This document shows positions 33,830-47,000 of a stretch of 64,000 nucleotides of DNA, one piece after another; positions within the stretch are counted from its first letter, which is position 1, and each line of letters opens with the position of its first letter. The notes below the pieces were generated by a model. It was not told where the DNA came from and ran no database searches. It saw only the letters and a list, made by a program, of their open reading frames with translations. The position numbers and the translations under genes were made by a program. Origin of the DNA: Balanoglossus misakiensis (taxonomy: Eukaryota > Hemichordata); contig CM082581.2 in assembly GCA_040954595.2 (NCBI GenBank), positions 1,364,001 through 1,428,000 of the forward strand. Direction: 5' to 3'.

Positions 33830-36715
33830 TCGACGAAATTTTGAGATTTTGCAAAGTCGACGAAAATGTGTCATTTTTTGATGATTTTCACCCGTTTTTT
33901 TTTTCAAAATTTGTCATTTTTTGATGATTTTCACCCATGTTTTTTTTAAAAAAATCGACGAACCTATGATTTGTTTCAAAATCGACGAAATTTTGTGATT
34001 TTACAAAGTCGAAAATTTTGTCATTTTTTGATGATTTTCAACCATGATTTTTTTTCAAAAATCGACGAAAATTTGAGATTTTGCAAAGACGAAAATTTGT
34101 CATTTTTGATGATTTTTACCCATGATTTTTTTTCAAAAATGGACGAAATTTTGAGATTTTGCAAAGACGAAAATTTGTCATTTTTTGATGATTTTCACCC
34201 ATGATTTTTTTTCAAAAATCGACGAAATTTTGAGATTTTGCAAAGAGGAAAATTTGTCATTTTTTCATGATTTTCCCCCATGATTTTTTTAAAAAATCGA
34301 CGAAATTTTGTGATTTTACAAAGTCGAAAATTTTGTCATTTTTTGATGATTTTCAACCATGATTTTTTTTCAAAAATGGACGAAATTTTGAGATTTTGCA
34401 AAGACGAAAATTTGTCATTTTTTGATGATTTTCACCCATGATTTTTTTTCAAAAATCGACGAAATTTTGAGATTTTGCAAAGTCGTAAATGTGTCATTTT
34501 TTGATGATTTTCACCAGTTTTTTTTTTCAAAATTTGTCATTTTTTCATGATTTTCCCCCATGATTTTTTTCAAAAATCGACGAAAATTTGACATTTTGCA
34601 AAGACGAAAATTTGTCATTTTTGATGATTTTTACCCATGATTTTTTTTCAAAAATGGACGAAATTTTGAGATTTTGCAAAGACGAAAATTTGTCATTTTT
34701 TGATGATTTTCACCAATGATTTTTTTTCAAAAAACGACGAAATTTTGAGATTTTGCAGAGGAAAATGTGTCATTTTTTGATGATTTTCACCGTTTTTTTT
34801 TCAAAATTTGTCATTTTTTGATGATTTTCACCCATGTTTTTTTTTTAAAAATCGACGAACCTATGATTTTTTTCAAAATCGACGAAATTTTGTGATTTTA
34901 CAAAGTCGAAAATTTTGTCATTTTTTGATGATTTTCAACCATGATTTTTTTTCAAAAATCGACGAAATTTTGAGATTTTGCAAAGAGGAAAATTTGTCAT
35001 TTTTTCATGATTTTCCCCCATGATTTTTTTAAAAAATCGACGAAATTTTGTGATTTTACAAAGTCGAAAATTTTGTCATTTTTTGATGATTTTCAACCAT
35101 GATTTTTTTTCAAAAATCGACGAAAACTTGAGATTTTGCAAAGACGAAAATTTTGTCATTTTTGATGATTTTTACCCATGATTTTTTTTCAAAAATGGAC
35201 GAAATTTTGAGATTTTGCAAAGACGAAAATTTGTCATTTTTTCATGATTTTCCCCCATGATTTTTTTAAAAAATCGACGAAATTTTGAGATTTTGCAAAG
35301 TCGACGAAAATGTGTCATTTTTTGATGATTTTCACCCGTTTTTTTTTCAAAATTTGTCATTTTTTGATGATTTTCACCCATGTTTTTTTTAAAAAAATCG
35401 ACGAACCTATGATTTGTTTCAAAATCGACGAAATTTTGTGATTTTACAAAGTCGAAAATTTTGTCATTTTTTGATGATTTTCAACCATGATTTTTTTTCA
35501 AAAATCGACGAAAATTTGAGATTTTGCAAAGACGAAAATTTGTCATTTTTGATGATTTTTACCCATGATTTTTTTTCAAAAATGGACGAAATTTTGAGAT
35601 TTTGCAAAGACGAAAATTTGTCATTTTTTGATGATTTTCACCCATGATTTTTTTTCAAAAATCGACGAAATTTTGAGATTTTGCAAAGAGGAAAATTTGT
35701 CATTTTTTCATGATTTTCCCCCATGATTTTTTTAAAAAATCGACGAAATTTTGTGATTTTACAAAGTCGAAAATTTTGTCATTTTTTGATGATTTTCAAC
35801 CATGATTTTTTTTCAAAAATGGACGAAATTTTGAGATTTTGCAAAGACGAAAATTTGTCATTTTTTGATGATTTTCACCCATGATTTTTTTTCAAAAATC
35901 GACGAAATTTTGAGATTTTGCAAAGTCGTAAATGTGTCATTTTTTGATGATTTTCACCAGTTTTTTTTTTCAAAATTTGTCATTTTTTCATGATTTTCCC
36001 CCATGATTTTTTTCAAAAATCGACGAAAATTTGACATTTTGCAAAGACGAAAATTTGTCATTTTTGATGATTTTTACCCATGATTTTTTTTCAAAAATGG
36101 ACGAAATTTTGAGATTTTGCAAAGACGAAAATTTGTCATTTTTTGATGATTTTCACCAATGATTTTTTTTCAAAAAACGACGAAATTTTGAGATTTTGCA
36201 GAGGAAAATGTGTCATTTTTTGATGATTTTCACCGTTTTTTTTTCAAAATTTGTCATTTTTTGATGATTTTCACCCATGTTTTTTTTTTAAAAATCGACG
36301 AACCTATGATTTTTTTCAAAATCGACGAAATTTTGTGATTTTACAAAGTCGAAAATTTTGTCATTTTTTGATGATTTTCAACCATGATTTTTTTTCAAAA
36401 ATCGACGAAATTTTGAGATTTTGCAAAGAGGAAAATTTGTCATTTTTTCATGATTTTCCCCCATGATTTTTTTAAAAAATCGACGAAATTTTGTGATTTT
36501 ACAAAGTCGAAAATTTTGTCATTTTTTGATGATTTTCAACCATGATTTTTTTTCAAAAATCGACGAAAACTTGAGATTTTGCAAAGACGAAAATTTGTCA
36601 TTTTTGATGATTTTTACCCATGATTTTTTTTCAAAAATGGACGAAATTTTGAGATTTTGCAAAGACGAAAATTTGTCATTTTTTCATGATTTTCCCCCAT
36701 GATTTTTTTAAAAAA
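33830..36715. repeat. 1,443-bp higher-order repeat, two tandem copies
   Basis: 33830-35272 and 35273-36715 match in order, including the TTTGACATTTTGC variant (near 34590 and 36033), a rare private change present in both copies. Confidence 0.8.
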
Positions 36716-37984
36716 TCGACGAAATTTTGTGATTTTACAAAGTCGAAAATTTTGTCATTTTTTGATGATTTTCAACCATGATTTTTTTTCAAAAATCGAC
36801 GAAAACTTGAGATTTTGCAAAGACGAAAATTTTGTCATTTTTGATGATTTTTACCCATGATTTTTTTTCAAAAATGGACGAAATTTTGAGATTTTGCAAA
36901 GACGAAAATTTGTCATTTTTTCATGATTTTCCCCCATGATTTTTTTAAAAAATCGACGAAATTTTGTGATTTTACAAAGTCGAAAATTTTGTCATTTTTT
37001 GATGATTTTCAACCATGATTTTTTTTCAAAAATCGACGAAAACTTGAGATTTTGCAAAGACGAAAATTTGTCATTTTTGATGATTTTTACCCATGATTTT
37101 TTTTCAAAAATGGACGAAATTTTGAGATTTTGCAAAGACGAAAATTTGTCATTTTTTGATGATTTTCACCCATGTCTTTTTTTAAAAATCGACGAAATTT
37201 TGAGATTTTGCAAAGAGGAAAATTTGTCATTTTTTCATGATTTTCCCCCATGATTTTTTTCAAAAATCGACGAAATTTTGAGATTTTGCAAAGTCGACGA
37301 AAATGTGTCATTTTTTGATGATTTTCACCCGTTTTTTTTTCAAAATTTGTCATTTTTTGATGATTTTCACCCATGTTTTTTTTAAAAAAATCGACGAACC
37401 TATGATTTGTTTCAAAATCGACGAAATTTTGTGATTTTACAAAGTCGAAAATTGTGTCATTTTTTGATGATTTTCAACCATGATTTTTTTTCAAAAATCG
37501 ACGAAAATTTGAGATTTTGCAAAGACGAAAATTTGTCATTTTTGATGATTTTTACCCATGATTTTTTTTCAAAAATGGACGAAATTTTGAGATTTTGCAA
37601 AGACGAAAATTTGTCATTTTTTGATGATTTTCACCCATGATTTTTTTTCAAAAATCGACGAAATTTTGAGATTTTGCAAAGAGGAAAATTTGTCATTTTT
37701 TCATGATTTTCCCCCATGATTTTTTTAAAAAATCGACGAAATTTTGTGATTTTACAAAGTCGAAAATTTTGTCATTTTTTGATGATTTTCAACCATGATT
37801 TTTTTTCAAAAATCGACGAAAACTTGAGATTTTGCAAAGACGAAAATTTGTCATTTTTGATGATTTTTACCCATGATTTTTTTTCAAAAATGGACGAAAT
37901 TTTGAGATTTTGCAAAGACGAAAATTTGTCATTTTTTGATGATTTTCACCCATGATTTTTTTTCAAAAATCGACGAATTTTGAG

Positions 37985-39530
37985 ATTTTGCAAAGTCGTA
38001 AATGTGTCATTTTTTGATGATTTTCACCAGTTTTTTTTTTCAAAATTTGTCATTTTTTCATGATTTTCCCCCATGATTTTTTTCAAAAATCGACGAAAAT
38101 TTGAGATTTTGCAAAGACGAAAATTTGTCATTTTTGATGATTTTTACCCATGATTTTTTTTCAAAAATGGACGAAATTTTGAGATTTTGCATAGACGAAA
38201 ATTTGTCATTTTTTGATGATTTTCACCAATGATTTTTTTTCAAAAAACGACGAAATTTTGAGATTTTGCAGAGGAAAATGTGTCATTTTTTGATGATTTT
38301 CACCGTTTTTTTTTTCAAAATTTGTCATTTTTTGATGATTTTCACCCATGTTTTTTTTTTAAAAATCGACGAACCTATGATTTTTTTCAAAATCGACGAA
38401 ATTTTGTGATTTTACAAAGTCGAAAATTTTGTCATTTTTTGAGGATTTTCAACCATGATTTTTTTTCAAAAATCGACGAAAATTTGAGATTTTGCAAAGA
38501 CGAAAATTTGTCATTTTTGATGATTTTTACCCATGATTTTTTTTCAAAAATGGACGAAATTTTGAGATTTTGCAAAGACGAAAATTTGTCATTTTTTGAT
38601 GATTTTCACCCATGATTTTTTTTCAAAAATCGACGAAATTTTGAGATTTTGCAGAGAGGAAAATTTGTCATTTTTTCATGATTTTCCCCCATGATTTTTT
38701 TCAAAAATCGACGAAATTTTGAGATTTTGCAAAGTCGAAAATTTGTCATTTTTTGATGATTTTCACCCATGATTTTTTCAAAAATTGACGAAATGTTGAG
38801 ATTTTGCAAAGTCGAAAATTTGTCATTTTTTGATGATTTTCACCCATGATTTTTTTCAAAAAGGGACGAAATTTTGAGATTTTGCAAAGTCGTAAATGTG
38901 TCATTTTTTGATGATTTTCACCAGTTTTTTTTTTCAAAATTTGTCATTTTTTCATGATTTTCCCCCATGATTTTTTTCAAAAATCGACGAAAATTTGAGA
39001 TTTTGCAAAGACGAAAATTTGTCATTTTTGATGATTTTTACCCATGATTTTTTTTCAAAAATGGACGAAATTTTGAGATTTTGCAAAGACGAAAATTTGT
39101 CATTTTTTGATGATTTTCACCAATGATTTTTTTTCAAAAAACGACGAAATTTTGAGATTTTGCAGAGGAAAATGTGTCATTTTTTGATGATTTTCACCGT
39201 TTTTTTTTTCAAAATTTGTCATTTTTTGATGATTTTCACCCATGTTTTTTTTTTAAAAATCGACGAACCTATGATTTTTTTCAAAATCGACGAAATTTTG
39301 TGATTTTACAAAGTCGAAAATTTTGTCATTTTTTGAGGATTTTCAACCATGATTTTTTTTCAAAAATCGACGAAAATTTGAGATTTTGCAAAGACGAAAA
39401 TTTGTCATTTTTGATGATTTTTACCCATGATTTTTTTTCAAAAATGGACGAAATTTTGAGATTTTGCAAAGACGAAAATTTGTCATTTTTTGATGATTTT
39501 CACCCATGATTTTTTTTCAAAAATCGACGA
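37985..39530. repeat. 894-bp higher-order repeat, two copies
   Basis: About 37985-38635 and 38879-39530 share the monomer order and the rare TTTTTTGAGGATTTTC change (near 38440 and 39334). Confidence 0.8.
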
Positions 39531-40664
39531 AATTTTTAGATTTTGCAAAGTCGAAAATTTGTCATTTTTTGATGATTTTCACCCATGATTTTTTTCAAAA
39601 AGGGACGAAATTTTGAGATTTTGCAAAGTCGAAAATTTGTCATTTTTTGATGATTTTCACCCATGATTTTTTTCAAAAATCGACGAAATGTTGAGATTTT
39701 GCAAAGTCGAAAATTTGTCATTTTTTGATGATTTTCACCCATGATTTTTTTCAAAAATCGACGAAATTTTGAGATTTTGCAAAGTCGAAAATTTGTCATT
39801 TTTTGATGATTTTCACCCATGATTTTTTCAAAAATTGACGAAATTTTGAGATTTTGCAAAGTCGAAAATTTTGTCATTTTTTGATGATTTTTCAACCATG
39901 ATTTTTTTTCAAAAATCGACGAAAATTTGAGATTTTGCAAAGATGAAAATTTGTCATTTTTGATGATTTTTACCCATAAGTTTTTTTCAGAAATGGACGA
40001 AATTTTGAGATTTTGCAAAGACGAAAATTTGTCATTTTTTGATGATTTTCACCCATGATTTTTTTTAAAAAATCGACGAAATTTTGAGATTTTGCAAAGT
40101 CGAAAATGTGTCATTTTTTGATGATTTTCACCCGTTTTTTTTTTCAAAATTTGTCATTTTTTGATGATTTTTACCCATGATTTTTTTTCAAAAATGGACG
40201 AAATTTTGAGATTTTGCAAAGTCGAAAATTTGTTATTTTTTGATGATTTTCACCCATGTCTTTTTTTAAAAATCGACGAACTTTTGAGATTTTGCAAAGA
40301 GGAAAATTTGTCATTTTTTTCATGATTTTCCCCCATGATTTTTTTCAAAAATCGACGAAATTTTGAGATTTTGCAAAGTCGACGAAAATGTGTCATTTTT
40401 TGATGATTTTCACCCGTTTTTTTTCAAAAATCGACGAAATTTTGAGATTTTGCAAAATCGAAAATTTGTCATTTTTTGATGATTTTCACCTATGATTTTT
40501 TTCAAAAATCAACAAAATTTTGAGATTTTGCAAAGTCGAAAATTTGTCATTTTTGATGATTTTTACCCATGATTTTTTTTCAAAAATGGACGAAATTTTG
40601 AGATTTTGCAAAGACGAAAATTTGTCATTTTTTGATGATTTTCACCCATGATTTTCTTTCAAAA
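39531..40664. repeat. Transitional satellite segment
   Basis: Rarer variants cluster here: AAAGGGACG, TTTTCAGAAATGG, AAATTTTTAG and AATCAACAAAATTTTG. Several also occur at 30600-31780, so this is partly a copy of that stretch. Confidence 0.65.
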
Positions 40665-43600
40665 ATCGACGAAATTTTTAGATTTTGCAAAGTCGAACAT
40701 TTGTCATTTTTTGATGATTTTTACCCATTTTTTTATTTAAAAAAATCGACGAACCCATGATTTTTTTCAAAACCGACGAAATTTTGAGATTTTGCAAAGT
40801 CGAAAATTTGTCATTTTTTGATGATTTTCACCCATGATTTTTTTCAAAAATCGACGAAATTTTGAGATTTTGCAGTCAAAAATGTGTCATTTTTTGATGA
40901 TTTTCACCCATATTATTTTTCAAATACCGACGAAATTTTGAGATTTTGCAAAGACGAAAATTTGTCATTTTTTGATGATTTACACCCATGATTTTTTCAA
41001 AAATTGACGAAATTTTGAGATTTTGCAAAGTCGAAAATTTGTCATTTTTTGATGATTTTCACCCATGATTTTTTTCAAAAATCGACGAAATTTTGAGATT
41101 TTGCAAAGTCGAAAATTTGTCATTTTTTGATGATTTTCCCCCGTTTTTTTTTTAAAATGGACGAAAACTTGAGATTTTGCAAATACGAAAATTTGTCATT
41201 TTTTGATGATTTTCACCCATGATTTTTTCAAAAATTGACGAAATTTTGAGATTTTGCAAAGTCGAAAATTTGTCATTTTTTGATGATTTTCACACACGAT
41301 TTTTTTCAAAAATCGACGAAATTGTGAGATTTTGCAAAGACGAAAATTTGTCATTTTTTGATGATTTTTACCCATGATTTTTTTTCAAAAATGGACGAAA
41401 TTTTGAGATTTTGCCAAGTCGAAAATTTGTTATTTTTTGATGATTTTCACCCATGTCTTTTTTTAAAAATCGACGAAATTTTGAGATTTTGCAGAGGAAA
41501 ATTTGTCATTTGTTCATGATTTTCCCCCATGATTTTTTTCAAAAATCGACGAAATTTTGAGATTTTGCAAAGTCGACGAAAATGTGTCATTTTTTGATGA
41601 TTTTTACCCATGATTTTTTTTCAAAAATGGACGAAATTTTGAGGTTTTGCAAAGTCGAAAATTTGTCATTTTTTGATGATTTTCACACATGATTTTTTTC
41701 AAAAATGGACGAAATTTTGAGATTTTGCAAAGTCGAAAATTTGTCATTTTTTGATGATTTTCCCCCATGATTTTTTTTCAAAAATGGACGAAATTTTGAG
41801 ATTTTGCAAAGACGAAAATTTGTCATTTTTTGATGATTTTCACCCATGATTTTTTTTCAAAAATCGACGAAATTTTGAGATTTTGCAAAGTCGAAAATGT
41901 GTCATTTTTTGATGATTTTCACCCGTTTTTTTTCAAAATTTGTCATTTTTTGATGATTTTCACCCATGATTTTTTTTCAAAAATCGACGAAATTTTGAGA
42001 TTTTGCAAAGTCGAAAATGTGTCATTTTTTGATGATTTTCACCCATGATTTTTTTCAAAAATCGACGAAATTTTGAGATTTTGCGAAGTCGAAAATTTGT
42101 CATTTTTTGATGATTTTCACCCATGATTTTTTTCAAAAATCGACGAAATGTTGAGATTTTGCAAAGTCGAAAATTTGTCATTTTTTGATGATTTTCACCC
42201 ATGATTTTTTTCAAAAATCGACGAAATGTTGAGATTTTGCAAAGTCGAAAATTTTGTCATTTTTTGATGATTTTCAACCATGATTTTTTTCAAAAATCGA
42301 CTAAATGTTGAGATTTTGCAAAGTCGAAAATGTGTCATTTTTTGATGATTTTCACCCGTTTTTTTTTCAAAATTTGTCATTTTTTCATGATTTTCAACCA
42401 TGATTTTTTTTCAAAAATCGACGAAATTTTGTGATTTTACAAAGTCGAAAATTTTGTCATTTTTTGATGATTTTCAACCATGATTTTTTTTCAAAAATCG
42501 ACGAAAATTTGAGATTTTGCAAAGACGAAAATTTGTCATTTTTGATGATTTTTACCCATGATTTTTTTTCAAAAATGGACGAAATTTTGAGATTTTGCAA
42601 AGACGAAAATTTGTCATTTTTTGATGATTTTCACCCATGATTTTTTTTCAAAAATCGACGAAATTTTGAGATTTTGCAAAGTCGTAAATGTGTCATTTTT
42701 TGATGATTTTCACCAGTTTTTTTTTTCAAAATTTGTCATTTTTTCATGATTTTCCCCCATGATTTTTTTCAAAAATCGACGAAAATTTGAGATTTTGCAG
42801 AGACGAAAATTTGTCATTTTTTATGATTTTTACCCATGATTTTTTTTCAAAAATGGACGAAATTTTGAGATTTTGCAAATACGAAAATTTGTCATTTTTT
42901 GATGATTTTCACCCATGATTTTTTTTCAAAAAACGACGAAATTTTGAGATTTTGCAAAGAGGAAAATTTGTCATTTTTTCATGATTTTCACCCATGATTT
43001 TTTTCAAAAATCGACGAAATTTTGAGATTTTGCAAAGAGGAAAATTTGTCATTTTTTCATGATTTTCCCCCATGATTTTTTTCAAAAATCGACGAAAATT
43101 TGAGATTTTGCAAAGACGAAAATTTGTCATTTTTGATGATTTTACCCATGATTTTTTTTCAAAAATGGACGAAATTTTGAGATTTTGCAAAGACGAAAAT
43201 TTGTCATTTTTTGATGATTTTCACCAATGATTTTTGTTCAAAAAACGACGAAATTTTGAGATTTTGCAGAGGAAAATGTGTCATTTTTTGATGATTTTCA
43301 CCCGTTTTTTTTTTCAAAATTTGTCATTTTTTGATGATTTTCTCCCATGATTTTTTTCAAAAATTGACGAAATTTTGAGATTTTGCAAAGTCGAAAATTT
43401 GTCATTTTTTGATGATTTTCACCCATGTTTTTTTTCAAAAATCGACGAAATTTTGAGATTTTGCAAAGTCGAAAATTTGTCATTTTTTGATGATTTTCCC
43501 CCATGTTTTTTTTTTTAAATGGACGAAATTTTGAGATTTTGCAAAGACGAAAATTTGTTATTTTTTGATGATTTTCACCCATGATTTTTTCAAAAATTGA

Positions 43601-44042
43601 CGAAATTTTGTGATTTTGCAAAGTCGAAAATTTGTCATTTTTGATGATTTTCACACATGATTTTTTTCAAAAATCGACGAAATTGTGAGATTTTGCAAAG
43701 ACGAAAATTTGTCATTTTTTGATGATTTTCACCCATGATTTTTTTTCAAAAAACGACGAAATTTTGAGATTTTGCAAAGAGGAAAATTTGTCATTTTTTC
43801 TTGATTTTCACCCATGATTTTTTTCAAAAATCGACGAAATTTTGAGATTTTGCAAAGAGGAAAATTTGTCATTTTTTCATGATTTTCCCCCATGATTTTT
43901 TTCAAAAATCGACGAAAATTTGAGATTTTGCAAAGACGAAAATTTGTCATTTTTGATGATTTTTACCCATGATTTTTTTTCAAAAATGGACGAAATTTTG
44001 AGATTTTGCAAAGACGAAAATTTGTCATTTTTTGATGATTTT
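40665..44042. repeat. 3.4-kb block repeated at 47556-50933
   Basis: Constant offset of 6,891 bp across private markers: TTTTTTATTTAAAAAAATCG (40728), CAAATACCGACG (40921), CACACACGAT (41291) and TTTGCCAAG (41410). A patch at about 41444-41605 differs in monomer class from 48335-48496 without changing the length. Confidence 0.82.
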
Positions 44043-47000
44043 CACCAATGATTTTTGTTCAAAAAACGACGAAATTTTGAGATTTTGCAGAGGAAAATGT
44101 GTCATTTTTTGATGATTTTCACCCGTTTTTTTTTCAAAATTTGTCATTTTTTGATGATTTTCTCCCATGATTTTTTTCAAAAATTGACGAAATTTTGAGA
44201 TTTTGCAAAGTCGAAAATTTGTCATTTTTTGATGATTTTCACCAATGTTTTTTTTCAAAAATCGACGAAATTTTGAGATTTTGCAAAGTCGAAAATTTGT
44301 CATTTTTTGATGATTTTCCCCCATGTTTTTTTTTTTAAATGGACGAAATTTTGAGATTTTGCAAAGACGAAAATTTGTTATTTTTTGATGATTTTCACCC
44401 ATGATTTTTTCAAAAATTGACGAAATTTTGAGATTTTGCAAAGTCGAAAATTTGTCATTTTTGATGATTTTCACACATGATTTTTTTCAAAAATCGACGA
44501 AATTGTGAGATTTTGCAAAGACGAAAATTTGTCATTTTTTGATGATTTTTACCCATGATTTTTTTTCAAAAATGGACGAAATTTTGAGGTTTTGCAAAGT
44601 CGAAAATTTGTCATTTTTTGATGATTTTCACACATGATTTTTTTCAAAAATGGACGAAATTTTGAGATTTTGCAAAGTCGAAAATTTGTCATTTTTTGAT
44701 GATTTTCCCCCATGATTTTTTTTCAAAAATGGACGAAATTTTGAGATTTTGCAAAGACGAAAATTTGTCATTTTTTGATGATTTTCACCCATGATTTTTT
44801 TTCAAAAATCGACGAAATTTTGAGATTTTGCAAAGTCGAAAATGTGTCATTTTTTGATGATTTTCACCCGTTTTTTTTCAAAATTTGTCATTTTTTGATG
44901 ATTTTCACCCATGATTTTTTTTCAAAAATCGACGAAATTTTGAGATTTTGCAAAGTCGAAAATGTGTCATTTTTTGATGATTTTCACCCATGATTTTTTT
45001 CAAAAATCGACGAAATTTTGAGATTTTGCGAAGTCGAAAATTTGTCATTTTTTGATGATTTTCACCCATGATTTTTTTCAAAAATCGACGAAATGTTGAG
45101 ATTTTGCAAAGTCGAAAATTTGTCATTTTTTGATGATTTTCACCCATGATTTTTTTCAAAAATCGACGAAATGTTGAGATTTTGCAAAGTCGAAAATTTT
45201 GTCATTTTTTGATGATTTTCAACCATGATTTTTTTCAAAAATCGACTAAATGTTGAGATTTTGCAAAGTCGAAAATGTGTCATTTTTTGATGATTTTCAC
45301 CCGTTTTTTTTTCAAAATTTGTCATTTTTTCATGATTTTCAACCATGATTTTTTTTCAAAAATCGACGAAATTTTGTGATTTTACAAAGTCGAAAATTTT
45401 GTCATTTTTTGATGATTTTCAACCATGATTTTTTTTCAAAAATCGACGAAAATTTGAGATTTTGCAAAGACGAAAATTTGTCATTTTTGATGATTTTTAC
45501 CCATGATTTTTTTTCAAAAATGGACGAAATTTTGAGATTTTGCAAAGACGAAAATTTGTCATTTTTTGATGATTTTCACCCATGATTTTTTTTCAAAAAT
45601 CGACGAAATTTTGAGATTTTGCAAAGTCGTAAATGTGTCATTTTTTGATGATTTTCACCAGTTTTTTTTTTCAAAATTTGTCATTTTTTCATGATTTTCC
45701 CCCATGATTTTTTTCAAAAATCGACGAAAATTTGAGATTTTGCAGAGACGAAAATTTGTCATTTTTTATGATTTTTACCCATGATTTTTTTTCAAAAATG
45801 GACGAAATTTTGAGATTTTGCAAATACGAAAATTTGTCATTTTTTGATGATTTTCACCCATGATTTTTTTTCAAAAAACGACGAAATTTTGAGATTTTGC
45901 AAAGAGGAAAATTTGTCATTTTTTCATGATTTTCACCCATGATTTTTTTCAAAAATCGACGAAATTTTGAGATTTTGCAAAGAGGAAAATTTGTCATTTT
46001 TTCATGATTTTCCCCCATGATTTTTTTCAAAAATCGACGAAAATTTGAGATTTTGCAAAGACGAAAATTTGTCATTTTTGATGATTTTACCCATGATTTT
46101 TTTTCAAAAATGGACGAAATTTTGAGATTTTGCAAAGACGAAAATTTGTCATTTTTTGATGATTTTCACCAATGATTTTTGTTCAAAAAACGACGAAATT
46201 TTGAGATTTTGCAGAGGAAAATGTGTCATTTTTTGATGATTTTCACCCGTTTTTTTTTTCAAAATTTGTCATTTTTTGATGATTTTCTCCCATGATTTTT
46301 TTCAAAAATTGACGAAATTTTGAGATTTTGCAAAGTCGAAAATTTGTCATTTTTTGATGATTTTCACCCATGTTTTTTTTCAAAAATCGACGAAATTTTG
46401 AGATTTTGCAAAGTCGAAAATTTGTCATTTTTTGATGATTTTCCCCCATGTTTTTTTTTTTAAATGGACGAAATTTTGAGATTTTGCAAAGACGAAAATT
46501 TGTTATTTTTTGATGATTTTCACCCATGATTTTTTCAAAAATTGACGAAATTTTGTGATTTTGCAAAGTCGAAAATTTGTCATTTTTGATGATTTTCACA
46601 CATGATTTTTTTCAAAAATCGACGAAATTGTGAGATTTTGCAAAGACGAAAATTTGTCATTTTTTGATGATTTTTACCCATGATTTTTTTTCAAAAATGG
46701 ACGAAATTTTGAGGTTTTGCAAAGTCGAAAATTTGTCATTTTTTGATGATTTTCACACATGATTTTTTTCAAAAATCGACGAAATTGTGAGATTTTGCAA
46801 AGACGAAAATTTGTCATTTTTTGATGATTTTTACCCATGATTTTTTTTCAAAAATGGACGAAATTTTGAGGTTTTGCATAGTCGAAAATTTGTTATTTTT
46901 TGATGATTTTCACCCATGTCTTTTTTTAAAAATCGACGAAATTTTGAGATTTTGCAAAGAGGAAAATTTGTCATTTTTTCATGATTTTCCCCCATGATTT

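Larger units (their letters stand above)
23587..39530. repeat. Middle satellite domain with its own monomer family
   Basis: Dominated by a monomer with TTTTTTTAAAAAATCGACG, TGTGATTTTACAAAG and GAAAATTTTGTC, alternating with GGACG and AAAGAGG forms. A sub-unit of about 473 bp repeats in tandem (25911 to 26385, 33025 to 33499, 36463 to 36936). Larger pieces recur at offsets of 3,355 bp (25602 and 28957) and 3,759 bp (28957 and 32716). Confidence 0.75.
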
